From the NCBI GenBank assembly GCA_037157565.1, contig JAZHRO010000063.1:153252501-153316500 (forward strand): a DNA stretch of 64,000 nucleotides, read 5' to 3'. Below are positions 32,791-45,559 of this stretch, one piece after another. Position 1 is the first letter of the stretch. Every line of letters starts with the position of its first letter. Source of the DNA: Thalassia testudinum. Its lineage: Eukaryota; Streptophyta; Magnoliopsida; Alismatales; Hydrocharitaceae. A program made the position numbers and the translations under genes. The notes under the pieces were generated by a model. That model saw nothing but the letters and a program-made list of their open reading frames with translations. It had not been told where the DNA came from and did not search any database.

Positions 32791-35700
32791 GGTCCTTTAA
32801 GAAGCAGGCATAAGATGGAATCTGCCTGATAGCTTCAAGCAAAGGCAGGTTAATCTGCACTTGCCTGAAAGTTTCCATGATCTCATCCGTCTTATCTTTG
32901 GCTCCAGATGAGCTAGCAGAAGTCTGCCCAGAGGTCGATAAGCGCTCTGGAATGGGCACTCTCGATCTCTGGGTGGAACGGTTGTCATGTCGAGTAAGGG
33001 GTGGAACAGGGGCAACTTCTTCCAGTGTGGTGATCTCAAGCGGAGAAGATTTGGGCAAGTCTGCTCCAATGGGGGTGAAAGTTGGGGTGGATGGTGATGA
33101 GAGCCTCATCATGAGCCATAACTAGCTCATTTTAACCCAATAAAGAAGATAAAAGCTCCTACATAACCTAGAAGAAGGCTTAATTGAAGGAACAAGTGCT
33201 CTGAGAAGAAAACATGAAATAAAGGTTAAAACTGCAATTTTACCATTGCAGTACATAAATGGGATTTCTCAGAAGCAAAACATAGGTCAAATGGTCCAAA
33301 TAAGCTAGAAAGTGGGTTGAGTTAATCAGAAATGGGTTTATGTGCAATCTAAGAACTAAATGACACTTGGTAACCCGAAAACAGACCCCCTTAAATTAAC
33401 AAGGTTCCGATCAGAATAAAAATCAATTAAACCCTCTAAAAATCATAGAAAAGCATCCTCTAGGGTTGAGAACACTTAATTTGGCCTTTGGAACCTAGTC
33501 TGACCTAGATCAGCGTCCTAGCTCCTCAATTAACCTAATTTGGGTTTTTACACAAAATGTCCAGTCAAACAAGGTCAAACCTGAAATCCAACTTCTCCAT
33601 TGGATTCCTTAGGTCCAAATTAGGTTTGTACCAAAATTTGGACCTAAGGAGAGGTCATCTTGACCTACTTTGCAATTTAGTACACCCAAATCATAAATTG
33701 GTCCCTATCTTTTGAATACCTTTGCAGAGAGCCCCCTAGGTTCTTCGCCTCCTTTGCAAACCGATCCTGCCGCCATCGCTAGGGCAGAACCGAGCTCCGA
33801 CGAAGTTTTGAGAGAGATTGCTCTCTAATCCCTCAGAGATTCCCTCCCAGAAATGGAAGGGGGATTCTCTGAGGAATTCCCTTCCTTATAAAGGCAATTA
33901 CAATCGCTGGTGTGAACCCAATCTCTCGTGCGAACGCACGAGAAATTTGGGTATCCACCTTCCTTCCAACACCTAATTGCGCGCCGGCAGACCTAATTGC
34001 GCGCTCTCCACGCACTGATAGGAGCGGCCAGCACCTATAAAACACCCCCCAGACCCTGCCACAGGACCCGAGCTTGATTTGGTCGAGTGTCCACCCCCAA
34101 TTCGTCTCCTCCTACCCGGCCAAAAGTCCCAGCAAGCTCCGACGAGCCCCCCTCCCCTCCCTCTTCGCTCTGCCACAAAACCAGTGGCAGAGTTAGCTTC
34201 CTGACTTCCCGGGCACGTCGCCTCAGCCCCGTCGTCGCCGCCGTTCTCCCCCACTGGGCATCATCTTCTCCGGCGACAGCAGGTACTGCTGTCCGCCTTC
34301 CGTCCCCTTTCATCCTTACAATTAGGTTAGAACTCCTCTCCATCCTCTCCTCTCTCTTTTCCCCCTGTTATCTCATCTGATTACCCCTCGACAGACGCTG
34401 ACCACCCTCATCTTCCACATCACAAACCGACCTCCGGTGAGCCGCTTCCACCATTCCAGCCCCCCCACACGGCTCGCCAACCACCTCGAGAGCTCCGCCT
34501 CACCACCAGGAACTCTCTCCACCCCACAACTGCCACTCCAGACCTCCATAATCACCCCCCGACCAACCCACCATCTCCGGCCACAGGTTCACCTAGGCAC
34601 GCACACCTAGGCTGACCTGCGGCCTGCAGCATCGTCCACCGCCTTCTCCGTGCCACGGCGAAGGTCTCTAGCTAATCTGATTGGGCCGAGAGGCTCGTTT
34701 TGTGCATGACAGTATTTGAGCTCCTGCCGCCATGGACGACCTATGATGAAGCTCCAACGAAGCTCCAGGCACCCGATCTCCCAGGCTACAGGTGCTGCAT
34801 ACTCGCGCGAGTGTCGCGAGGTGAGTGAGCCCAGCCAGTAGCGTAGAGGAGTCAACAGCTTGGGCAATCGAGCGACAAAACTCTGCGGGCGAGCGTGAAG
34901 GCGAGACCAGATAGTCCCACATCGTGGGATTGTAACACTCAGGTACCATATAAGTTGTTTTTGTGTTTTCGTCTTAGTGCCTCCGTAAGCACAGGGGTGA
35001 GGTCCCTCACTGCCCTCACCCGCCTCGTTCGTGGCTTGACCACGCGGATCTGGCAGATCCGACCTGACCTAAACCTACGCACTCCTCGCGCATCACACCA
35101 CCTGCAGGTGCGCCTGGTCCCGGGTACGATCCGACCCGATTATGGCTGTGGCTCTGGGAGAGCGTCCCTGAGTGAATTGCTTGAGAGAGAGAGATGCGTG
35201 GGTAGAGGGAGAAAGGATAGGTTTTGCTCTGTCTAGGCACAGGCTGAACGTTGAGGAAGAAAGACTTGGTTGCGAGAAGGAAAAGAAAGAAGGAAGAAGG
35301 AAAGGCAGGAAGAACAGAGAAGACCAAAGAAGAAAGAAAGAAGCCTTCCCAGGAGAAGAAGAAGGAGCAAGACAGAGAAGAAACAAGGCAGAGAAGAAGA
35401 AGAAAGAAAGAAGCCTTCGTAGGAGAAGAAGAAAGAGAAGAAAAGAAAGCAAACACAGCAGCAGAAAAAGAAGAAACAGAGAGACTGCTGAGGAAGAAGA
35501 ATAATCAAGAAGAAAAGGGAACATACTTTTAAGACGTCTGATCACAAGATCAGACGTCCAATTTCATTTCTTTTTGTCCTAACTACTTTTAATCGCATAC
35601 ATTCATAGTTGAATTGATATTTTGAGTAAATTAGAGTGTTCAATTACATTTTGACTAGTATTAAATTCCATTTGCTCCCTGTGATCGACCTCGGATACTC

Positions 35701-37250
35701 CGGTCTTCGAGTAATAAAATTCTTTATATATGTTTAAACGTTTTGTCAGTTGTACTACAACGTGATATACTTTAAACCCGCACAAAACGTTGACAACAGA
35801 TGGTTTTTTAGGGAATGAGACTATAGGAGCATCGGGTTTGGAAATTTCTTTCCCAATCCTCAGAATAGTCACCGCCTGAGCATGCTCCCTAAAGATAATC
35901 CCTTTTCCTTTAGGATTCTCCTCAGCAGCACTGGGGAGCTTCCCAGTTTCCCTCTGTCTAACAGCCTCAATAAGGTGTCCTATTTGTGATTTCATCTCAT
36001 GTATAGCCTTGTCATGAGATTGGATGATGGCACTTTGACTTTCTTGCATAGTTTTCAACATCGCCTTCAATTCATCCATCTCAGAGGTCTTAGGTTGGCA
36101 AAGGTCTGAGGTTGGTTCATTTGATGGTTTTGAAAGGATTGTGGTTTATAATTCCATGAATTTGAGACATTTCCTTGTCTCCATGAAAAGTTTGGGTGGT
36201 TCCTCCATCCCTCATTATAAGTGTTGGAGAAAGGGTCATTTCGAGATCTAGGATGGAACCCTTGAGCGGCATTCTGATCCGCTTGTACAAGCTCAGGGAA
36301 TTGGGAGGCCAAGTGGCAATCCACAGTGGCGTGTGTATTGCCTTGGCAAATTTAGCATTCAGAAGCTTGGGATGTGGAGGTGTTAGATACAAATGGACTC
36401 GGGTTCGACATAAGCCTTTCCATGTTTTGATTCAATAATTGAATCTGATAGGCTAAATTCTGGGTGTCCCTTGCCTCATTCGCCTCCAACTTTCTTTGCA
36501 TGAGAGTGGGCTTTCTATCCATGTGGGCAGAATTCAAGTGAATCGAATTCTTACTCAAAGTATCAAAAAGGTTCCAAGCTTCATCCTCAGTCTTAGATAG
36601 AAAGGTTCCTACACCGGCACCATCCACAGTTTGCCTATGCGATCATTTAAGTCCGATGTAGAACCTTTCAACCAGTTGCCATTTAGGCACCTGGTCATGC
36701 AGGAAAAGTCTCAACAAGTCGTTAAAGCACTCCCACGCATCATGGAAAGCTTCCCCATCCTTTTGAACAAAACTCATAATTTCCCTCCTAAAGTGATTGG
36801 TTTTGCTCATGGGGAAGTACTTCAAAAACTCCTTCTTCAGGGCATCCCAAGTGTTAATATTATCAAGGGTGTGATACCAATACTTGGCTTTGTCCTTAAG
36901 GGAGAAGGGAAAGAGGGTCCGCATTTAAGCGTCATCAGTAACGCCCTGCAGCTTCACCGTGGAACAGACCTCGGTGAATTCCTCTATATGCCTGTAAGGG
37001 TCTTCTCTAGTAGTACCATAAAAGGAGGGTAGCAAGGATATGGTACTGCTTTTGATCTCATAAGGATTGTCCCCTCCAGGTCTACTTAGTGCAGGGCCAG
37101 CTTGATTGGTTGGAATGAAATATTCCTTAAGGCTCCTTTGACCTGCCATTTCTACCCTTGGAAGGTTTCTTCTTAAGATTCTTTCAAGTTCAGGATCAAA
37201 CACAAGTTATCTCTTAAGAGAACGCCTACCAAGCATGCACTACAAACACA
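32791..37250 (-). pseudogene. Element B gag, interrupted by solo LTR E'
   Basis: The N-terminal part is at 37203-36643 (PTNQAGPA, MRTLFPFSLKDKAKYWYHTL), the middle at 36627-35804 with the zinc-knuckle region and the MDELKAMLKTMQESQSAII block, and the C-terminal part at 33094-32791, on the far side of the E' insertion (33095-35798). The zinc knuckle is hit by a TCA-to-TAA stop next to its first Cys (near 36353) and a frame change at 36100. The insertion point lies in the proline/serine-rich segment after TILR.GKEISKPDAPI. Confidence 0.83.
33095..35798 (+). mobile_element. Element E': solo LTR inserted in B gag
   Basis: Starts TGATGAGAGCCTCATCA, ends GTTGACAACA, and has a perfect five-base target duplication GATGG (33090-33094 and 35799-35803). 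Element A shows the uninterrupted gag. It is 2704 bases long and lacks F1, so it gives the empty-site reference for the F1 insertion in E. TATA box CCTATAAAACACC at 34034-34046, purine tract 35250-35520, U5 motif TCCCTGTGATCGACCTCGG (35677-35694). Confidence 0.93.
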
Positions 37251-38389
37251 ATTCAAAAGGACTTGTTCGGTCTTTACAAATTTAGGCTTTTGACTTTAGT
37301 TCAAATTGTAGGTGACAAAGCAAGTTGCCCAATCAATTATGTGCCTGTTGTCAACCTTCGAAATGCCTAAAAATACCTAGTTGGAGCTTAGGTATTCTTC
37401 CCTAAATCTCAAATGGTAAAGCAAATCCAAAGACGAAAGATCGAGGGATGCAAGTAGGCCTAAGCCTTCCTTTGAAGCTGTGCTTTCGTGGTGCTTCTGA
37501 ACTATCCCCAAAAATCTATGACAGGGTATCCCCCTTTTTAGATTTACAAAACCTTTGATCTCAAGTTTCGAACACTTCAAAATCCAATGGTAGGAGGGCT
37601 CTTGTCCTAGTCGTTCCAAGACTTAGGAATGTCTAAATGCATGCTGTAGTGCAAAAGATATAAGTGTGCATACACTACAAAAAGATTTTGAATTTTGAAT
37701 CGCACACCACATCTGAAAATCAAGTCCTTGATTTTTTAGATGTCCCTCCTTTAATTAGTCCTTTTTCAAGAATATATGTGACCACTTGTTAGATTGCTTC
37801 AAGGAAAATTATGTGGCCTTCGAATTAAGTTCAAATGCAATGCATGATCAAGAATAGGATGCAAGGTAAGAGAATCCGTACCTTGCTTCCTGCAATCAAC
37901 GATGCAAGAATGCATGCAATGCAAAAAAATGAATCTAGAGGCTGCTCATATAGACCTAAATGGTTCATCCTAAGGGCAGGTAGCTTCTAGCAGGCAACTC
38001 ATTTTTTTTTTTTAGCTACTTATGCACAAACAAATAAAGGGTAAACAATCCACAAAATAAATTAAAAACCTAAATCTAAAGAAAAGGGAACAAGCTCCCA
38101 AAAATCAGCCCCAATTACTACAAGGGCGAGAAAACAGAAATAAAACTTATGAAACAGGAAATCTCCTATAGAGGCAGAATCTAGGTCTCCTTCATCTTCC
38201 CCGCGTGTAAGCTTCGCTCAAGGTCGAAGCCTTCTGCCCGATGTGCCTGTCACCTCTCTCAAATTCCTCACGTAAATTTCTCGCACAGAAAAGATAATAA
38301 ATGGTCAGATCACTGTGCAATGAGAAATAATTAGAAATAAAATCAGGTGAAATTATTGTGTCTGTTGCCTCACCGGCAACGGCACCATT
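37251..38389 (-). other. Element B leader with worn primer site
   Basis: Untranslated leader matching 5285-6585 of A. The primer site (38387-38371, minus strand) reads TGGTGCCGTTGCCGGTG, two to three changes from the tRNA-Asp match. The LTR end next to it is also mutated (TTA in place of TCA). Confidence 0.78.
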
Positions 38390-39530
38390 TAATAAGTCGA
38401 TTTTCGCTTTCGAATAATGTGATTAAGATGATCCATCTTTTTAGTAACAAAGTGGTGGAAAATCGCTTAACAAAATAATTACAATAAAAGTTACCACTCA
38501 CAGAAGAGCGGGTCGTGTCCACAGGGAGGCAATGATGCAATAAAATCTCGATTATTTCGTATTCTTTCAATCAAGTGTGAAATCCATAATCAAATCCGAC
38601 ATGAAATGCGATGGAAAGAAGATGCACAATAACTCAAAAATATAAGGGTATATGTGCAATTTTTCCTCACTAAAATATTCAATAAATATGTGATGATTTT
38701 ATGTAATTTTCAATTGACATGTATTAGAGAAAATTTGTGCACATTTTAATCCCAAAACCAATGTTAAAACATGTGAATATCAATAACCGCGTAATTATCA
38801 GAAAGCATTAGTATGCAATCACAATTTCACCACAATAAAATAATCATAAATTAAAATTGATTTTGGTGGCAATGGCATTCAAATGTAATTTTTAATTAAC
38901 ATAAAAACAGGGGATTTTACCTCTCTCCTCCTTGCGCATGGGAGAGAGGTTCAATCGAGGAGAGACTCCTACAGGAGGTTGGCTGAAGCAAGGTCATCGC
39001 AGTGGTGGCAGTGGTGCGTCGTGAGATGGCTGGAGCTGGCCTGCTGGAGGAGAGGAGTAGCGGCGATGGAGGAGCTGCTACTGCCGCGCGTGCTGCAGGT
39101 GCAAGGAGAGCAGCACACGCAAGTACTGGAGGTGCTACAGACGCGTGGAGATGCGGAGGCGTGGGCGCATGGGCACTCTGCAGAGCGCACAGGCATGCGC
39201 AGGCGTGGGTGTGGCGCCGGCTGCAGGTGCTGCAGGCATGCGCTGGAAGTGGGCATGCGGAGGTGCGGCGGTGTAGGCCCACAGGGAGGGTGTGGGGGTG
39301 AAGGCTAAAGCGTGCGGAAGTGGGCCCGCTGAGTGCACACTGTGGTAAGCGGAGGTACGAAAGTGCAGTGGCACGCGGAGGTAGGTGCGTCGAGGTGGGC
39401 ACAGGTTCTGCTATTGAAGGCGTGCGTGGGCGTGGTCTGATGGAGCGGGGGGCGCTGGGGGGTTGCAGTGAGAAGTTGGTGTGCACGCGGGTCGATGGCG
39501 CGCGATGGCACTTTGCAGGGCTGAAGGCGG
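38390..39530 (-). repeat. Outer B LTR, 3' part (U5 side), left of element D
   Basis: Equivalent to 6586-7479 of the A LTR. The U5 motif on the minus strand is CCTCCCTGTGGACACGACCC (38528-38509). The GC-rich half (38930-39530) contains loosely repeated GGTG/GCGG words and ends at the D insertion. Confidence 0.87.
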
Positions 39531-42418
39531 TGTTGGTCGGACCCGGATAGGTGTGTTAATATGGTGATCTTATCGTTGAAGTGTGTATAGTGGTTAACCT
39601 AAATCGAGCCTAACCATCTCTTTACAAAATTTTTTACCTAGCCTACTTAATTTTATCTTGGTCACTTTTAGGCCCAGGGTTGAACTCAGGGAAGTGGGGT
39701 TAGAAGTCAAGTTTCTACGCCTTTCCTACAACGAATCTCTTCCGTTCGTTTATTGTGTTTTTGGTGTTTGTCTATTTAAGATTTTTTTCTGATAATCTTG
39801 GTCCTTGAGGCACACCCTCAAAATTAGGTTCTTGACTTTGAGCCAAATCAGGGTTCCAAAACGGGTCTTGCTATTCGCAAGATGGAGTACCTGCAAGTCA
39901 AGGATTATCTTTTCTCTTTTATATATTTTTTATCTTTTTATTGGCAGGAAAGAGAAGCAGAAGTAAAGTAACTATAGTATATATATATATATGTATATAC
40001 TATATATGTATAAAGGGGTGGGGATGGAGGCGGAGATGGAGTGTAGCACGGTGTCGAGTCGGTCGTCATCTAGAAAGACGCAACCAACAGGACGAAGTGC
40101 TGTGTGTAAGGTGGATTGGTGGAAGATGAATGCGAACACGCTTTTTGTACATGTGTATTGGGGAATATCAGCAACTGGTGCAGATATTCCCGCAATACCA
40201 CGTATGGTGTGTGATATGAAAATATATATGTATATATGTAAATATATATATATCTATATGTATATATATATATGGTTATAACTATAAGTGTACTTATATA
40301 TGTATATATATATATATGTATATATATAGGTATGTAAATATATGTATAGATAGATATATGTATAGATATATATATATATATGTATATGTATGTATATATA
40401 ACTATATAGATGTAAATATATGTATGTATATGTATATAGTAATATATGTATATATAGATATATGTAGATAGATATGTATATATGTGTATATATGTATATA
40501 TAGTTATATAGATACATATATGCATATCTGTATGTATGTATGTATGTATGTATGTATATATGTGTGTGTGCGTGTGTGTGTGTAAGTAGGTGTGTATATA
40601 TGTATATATATATATATGTATCTATACTTATACTTAGTTATATAGGTAATAATATATATATAGATATATGTATATATATATATATATATGTATATAAATA
40701 TATGTATATATGTAAGTATATATGTATATATATATATAAGTATATAGATATATATAAATATATGTATGTATGTATACTAATACTTTAAGTATATAGATAC
40801 TACTATATTTATAGATATAAGTATATATATATATATGTATATAAATATATAAACATAAAAATATATATATGTATATATATAAGTATATAATAGTGTATAG
40901 CTGAGAGTGTGTGTGTGAGAGAGTGTGAGTGTGTGTGTAGGTGTATTTGCAGAGAGAGACAGTGTGTGCTGTGAGAGAGAGAGAGGGAGACTGCTGGAGT
41001 GAAGGCTGGAGGGTTTAAGGCATCTGCAGCACTCAGGGTGTCGTCTGATGCCTTCACGCACGTGCGCAGGAGCGTATGCGCGTGAGGACGTGTGCCCTGG
41101 GAGGAAGTGAGCGCGGAGAGGACCGCAGCGCACAGCGCTGCGTAGAGAGCTAGAGCGGGCGCACGCAGACGTACGCGGGCGAAGGGAGCGGGCTGGAGCG
41201 GGCGCTGGCAGAGGACCGCACGCAAACGCGTGGGATGGCGCTGGAGCGGACTCGAGGCGAGACGCACGTGCGGGCTGCGGCCGGTTGCGGTACACCGGGT
41301 GACCGGATAAGTGAGAAACTTACCGGTCACCCCACTGTAGCCACAGTGTTCCGCAAAAACGCGTGAACAGTGGCTACAGTGGCCAGGCGAGCCACGCAAC
41401 CGCTTGCGTCCGGTGCTGTAAGTGCGTACGGTTTGCAGCTGGCACGCGTGGGCTGGCGTGCGCATGGACGGGTTGCACCGATCGGTGGCTTAAGGGGGGG
41501 ACGTCGCGACAGAGCGCGCGGAGAGGGCTGGGTTGCGGGCGAAGGAGCACGACAGGGCGCGCAGTGGCCTGCGGGTGTTGGCTGGCAGGCGCGGTGAAGC
41601 TTGGTCGGCCACTGCAGGGGCGCGCAATGGCCTGTTGTGGGCGGAAAGGTGAGTGCAGTACGAAGAAGAGGGAGGCGAGGGCGCCTACAGGCGCGCGTTG
41701 GAGGCCTGCGTGCACTGCTGCTGCTGTGGGGCTTGGCCGGCTGCTGTAGGGGCGTGCGGTGGCCGGTTGAGCTCCAAAGCTTGAAGCTTTGGTGTAATGG
41801 TGGAAATGGCGTGGAAAGTGAAACAGGGAAGAGAAGACCACCACGCCCACCGGCCCTTTGATGAGCTGGGCGGTGGTGGTCTCACGGTGGTGGGTGTGCA
41901 CCACAGTGATGGTCTCCTGCCCGCAGAGTGGCTCCTCAGAGGAGGAGGTCCTGCGTATGGAGGGAGAGGGAAGGAGATGGTGGCCTGGAGAAGAAGCTGC
42001 GTTGGGTTCTATTGGCTGGACCAGGCTCTTTGCAAATGAACAAGCCACCCTATTTTTATAGAAGAAGAAAGCATGCACAGCCATGCCCTGGCTGTGCATG
42101 TGGCTGTGCATGGCTGGCAGGGAGAGCTTGGGCAGGGAATGGCTAAGTAGTACATGGCGCGAGGAAGAGGCCATTCCATGCAGCCGCGGGAAGAGTTTCG
42201 AAATAAAATTAAAATAAAAAGATGGTAAATTTTACAAAGCAGCACTTGAGGAAAATGTGAATTGCGAGGCCATTTATTTCACTCTCCTCCCCTCTCAAAT
42301 AAAATGCATGCATGCATGTATTTTTGCAAATGCGACTGTGGAAACCTAATATGCACTGGTAATGCTAGGAAATAGAACAAGATGGCACAATTGCAGGTGT
42401 ATTTTTGCAGTGCAATCA
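39531..42418 (-). repeat. Element D 3' LTR
   Basis: On the minus strand it runs from TGATTGCACTGC (42418) to GACCAACA (39531). It contains a TATA box CTATAAAAATAG (about 42058-42047), a GC-rich segment with the two conserved stem-loops (41298-41378) and a microsatellite of only about 680 bases (40215-40900). A 266-codon minus-strand frame (42174-41374) lies across the U3/R region; it is not kept as one frame in the other LTRs. Confidence 0.92.
40215..40990. repeat. Microsatellite in D 3' LTR
   Basis: TA/TATG repeats followed by GT and GA repeats (plus-strand view), the inverse of the order in C. It is about 790 bases shorter than the matching array in the D 5' LTR. Confidence 0.95.
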
Positions 42419-42420
42419 TA

Positions 42421-42440
42421 CCACCATGCCTATCTTTTGC
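42421..42440 (-). promoter_or_regulatory. Element D polypurine tract
   Basis: AAAAGATAGGCATGGTGG on the minus strand, two bases before the 3' LTR start. It matches 24076-24098 in C. Confidence 0.75.
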
Positions 42441-42613
42441 TAATCCCTAGCAAAACATTTTTGTATTGTATTTAGAAATGATCTTAAGCTGAAGATTTTC
42501 TTCTGAGGCAACATAGGTGTGTTTATTGTTGGATATTGTGAGAACCAATTGTAGAAAAGACTACCAGTACTTTAAGTCCCATATGACCTAGATCATCTCT
42601 CAACTAACCTGGA

Positions 42614-43070
42614 CTATTGATATTTAAACCTTAAGTACGATTTCCAGGACCCAGGAGGTTTTTGCCGTACTCGAGAGCTCAAGAGATTATGGCTTGTGCA
42701 TAGTGAAGGATCAAGACTGACCAGATGGACATTAAGACTCAAGCCCAGGGTTTCACGGATTTTTAAGTATAGGTTGGTCCCAGTTTCAGCTCCTGTCTTC
42801 GGATTGACCCTTAAAAAGATGACAGAAAATTCAACTCCCATTTTCTGACATTTGTGGCTCAAAGAAAATAGGGTATTTGCGACTTGCCCTGAAGAAACCT
42901 TTTAGGGTAGAGACTTTATAGACATTTGCGAGATATACTGACTTATTTGCATCTTTTTTCTTTTTTGAAACACGTGTCAGTATATCTCTTACAACATTAT
43001 TTGGAGGAGCACACTTTTCTTTTTGGTGGGAGAGTTCTTTCTTGGTGGAAAGAGTCGCTCCTAAACACAA
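42614..43070 (-). pseudogene. Post-pol open frames of D, matching 23397-23855 of C
   Basis: Two overlapping frames (43070-42831 and 42862-42614) that together cover the same sequence as the 152-codon frame of C. The second contains GVEFSVIFLRVNPKT and LGLSLNVHLVSLDPSLC. The break near 42850 and extra bases near 42860 separate them. Function unknown; it may not be coding. Confidence 0.35.
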
Positions 43071-43524
43071 GACTAAAGCCTGGGATAAAAAGTCTACCTG
43101 CGCGCACAGGTAAGGACTCCACCTTCCCTAATGAACACTAGGGTTGGATCTTATGTTCACCTGGTCTTTCTTGATATGTGTAGTGTGAACCAAGTTTACT
43201 TAAGCTCTTGAGTAGAAATAAACCAATGAATCCTATACTGGTGTCTCAAGGACAAGAATACATCCTTCGGAGAGATTCCGATCTATCTTGTCAATGCTCA
43301 AGTGAATTAAGCCGAGCCTGAGCGAATCAAGCTTCTGTGACCTGGAAAGTCTTCAAAACAGTGGTTGAATATCCACAAACACTTATTGTATTTTTGTTTC
43401 ATCCTTTAGATCATTACTAAACACCGTTTTCATTTTTTTCATCATTTCTTTTTTTTCATCATTTTTTTTTTTATATATAGAAACTTCATGATACCATAAA
43501 ATACCCAGATCCTAAGGATGCCTA

Positions 43525-43739
43525 TCCAACCCCCCATGCCAAACGATGCTATGTCCTCATATGCATGCAGGGTAGGGTAGAGGAAGGACAAAAGATCGGG
43601 TAACGAGAGCTGAAGTGAAGGGTATACAGTAAGGTGGTAGGGTGGGTGGATGGTGGGTGGTGAAGTGAAAAGTGAAGTGAGTGTGACAGTGAAGTGAAAA
43701 GTGATGGTGGATAGTGAGTGTTGTTGGGGTGCCTCCCAA
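43525..43739 (-). promoter_or_regulatory. Element D post-pol hairpin and extra polypurine tract
   Basis: The hairpin TTGGGAGGCACCCCAA (43739-43724) is followed, in the minus direction, by TC/CA-rich sequence and then GAGGACATAGCATCG and GGCATGGGGGGTTGG (43560-43527). This is the same order as in C (22822-23024). Confidence 0.6.
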
Positions 43740-43788
43740 CGAGCGCTGAATTTAACATCCCCAGCTGATCTCAGAATGAGGAAAAGAA

Positions 43789-44949
43789 TTAGTTACCCTC
43801 CAGCAGGGCAACGGTTTCTCCAACGGGGGCAGGTTCATGAGTCAGATAGGGTTTCAAATGCTGCCCATTGACCATCAATTTATGCCCAAATTTGGGATCT
43901 TCGATCTCAACGGCCCCGTTGGGAAATGGTCTCGAGACCAGGAAAGGACCATTCCATTTGGACTTCAGTTTACCAGGAAAGAATTTGAGCCGGGCATTGT
44001 AGAGCCAAACTTGCTGAGATGGCTCGAATTCTTTCCTCCGAATACGGCTGTCGTGAAAAGCCTTAGTGCGTTGTTTGAAGGTTAAATCAGAATCATAGGC
44101 TTCACGACGGAGCTCTTCCTTCTTGAAGGCGGTCCGATACGCCCAAAGTGTGTCAATCAGCTTGTCGGACCAATCCTTACGGTTAGGCCGAACCGTTTTC
44201 TGGAGAATTTGCTTAATTTGCCGGTTCAACACTTCTTCCTGGCCATTCGTCTAAGGATGATACGGGGATGTGATACGATGGTGGACTCCGTATTTCCTCA
44301 AAAGTGCCCGAAAAGAAGCATGGGTAAAGTGGCTTCCTCCATCCGAGATAATGGCTCGAGGGATCCCAAAATGCACAAAGATGTGGTCTTTGACAAATCG
44401 AGTGGATATAACATGGTCAGCACAGTGCGTGGGAATAGCCTCGACCCATTTCGAAACATAATCAACGGCCACGAGGATAAACTCGAAGCCATTGGAAGGA
44501 GGAAAGGGACCCATGAAATCAATTCCCCAAATGTCGAAGATTTCTGTAGCTAGGATGGGTTGTAAGGGCATCATGTCACAATGTGACATTGACCCTAATG
44601 ATTAGCACCTAGTGCAATGCTTGGCATAATTGTGTGCATCCTGGTGAAGGGAGGGCCAAAAGAAATCGCACTGCAACACCTTGGCTGCAGTTTTCCTCCT
44701 AGAGAAATGGCCTCCGCAGGCCTAATCGTGGCAGAAGGATAGCACATTGGGGAACTCGCTGTTAGGAACACAACAACGGATGATTTGATCAACACCTATG
44801 CAAAAAAGAAGTGGATTATCCCATAAATAATACTTTGCTTCTGCCATGAGACGCTCGCACTAGTTTTTAGGCCAGCCACGAGGAAGGGATCCAGAAGCAA
44901 GGTAATTGGAAATGTCGACATACCATGGTCCACTTGCCACATTTATTGC
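43789..44949 (-). pseudogene. Element D integrase
   Basis: The HHCC domain lies at about 44800-44600 with a TAG/TGA-type break (the expected CHDQA reads CHD-stop). The catalytic core is open in 44589-44251 with [17 protein letters not shown] and the start of PYHP. The segment with the third acidic residue (EVLNRQIKQILQK) begins the frame 44232-43789, which ends GETVALLEGN and TAA. About 90 bases around [14 protein letters not shown] seen in C are missing in this frame (AYRTAFKKEELRREAY), so an internal deletion removed part of the C-terminal domain. Confidence 0.85.
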
Positions 44950-45559
44950 CAATAGGTGCTCATCAGGAAAATTTTCATTGATCGGCAGAGTAAGTCCAAT
45001 ATGGCCAGGGTCCAGTCTAAAAAGGTGATCAGCCACAACATTCTGGGCTCCGGCCTTATCACGGATCTCAATGTCAAATTCTTGGAGCAGAAGGATCCAA
45101 CGAATCAGTCTAGGCTTGGCATCCTTCTTCTGCATGAGATGGCGAATGGCCACGTGATCAGTGAAAACAATAACGTGAGAGCCCAGAAGGTAAGAGTAGA
45201 ATTTCTCCAGCCCAAAGATGGCCGCCAGTAGTTCTTTTTCAGTGGTAGTATAATTACGCTGGGCCTCGTCCAACGTCTTACTGGCGTAGTACGCCACGAA
45301 GGGGTGTCTATTGCGTCTTTATCCCAGGATGGCTCCTACTGCAAGGTCGGAAGCGTCACACATGAGTTCAAAGTCGAGGGACCAATCAGGCGGCTGGAGA
45401 ATAGGGGCCTTGGTGACAGCATTACACAGCTGCGTGAATGCTCGTATGCAGTCGAGGCCCATATCGAAGGGTACGTCAGTCGATAGGAGATGAGTTAATG
45501 GTCGAGAAATCATGGAGAAGTCTTTGATGAATCTCCTATAGAAACCGACGTGTCCCAGG
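44950..45559 (-). pseudogene. Element D RNase H
   Basis: The frame 45297-44860 is open for 145 codons with [43 protein letters not shown] and ADHLFRLDP. The first catalytic aspartate ([14 protein letters not shown]) is at the end of the upstream frame (45319). A CAA-to-TAA stop is all that separates the two, so this region is close to intact. Confidence 0.86.

Noticed and set aside
41374..42174. 266-codon minus-strand frame in the D 3' LTR (209 codons at 53855-54484 in the 5' LTR)
   Set aside because: It lies in the sense direction of the LTR, but its start is upstream of the TATA box and the C LTRs break it into different frames. GC-rich sequence with few stops explains it.
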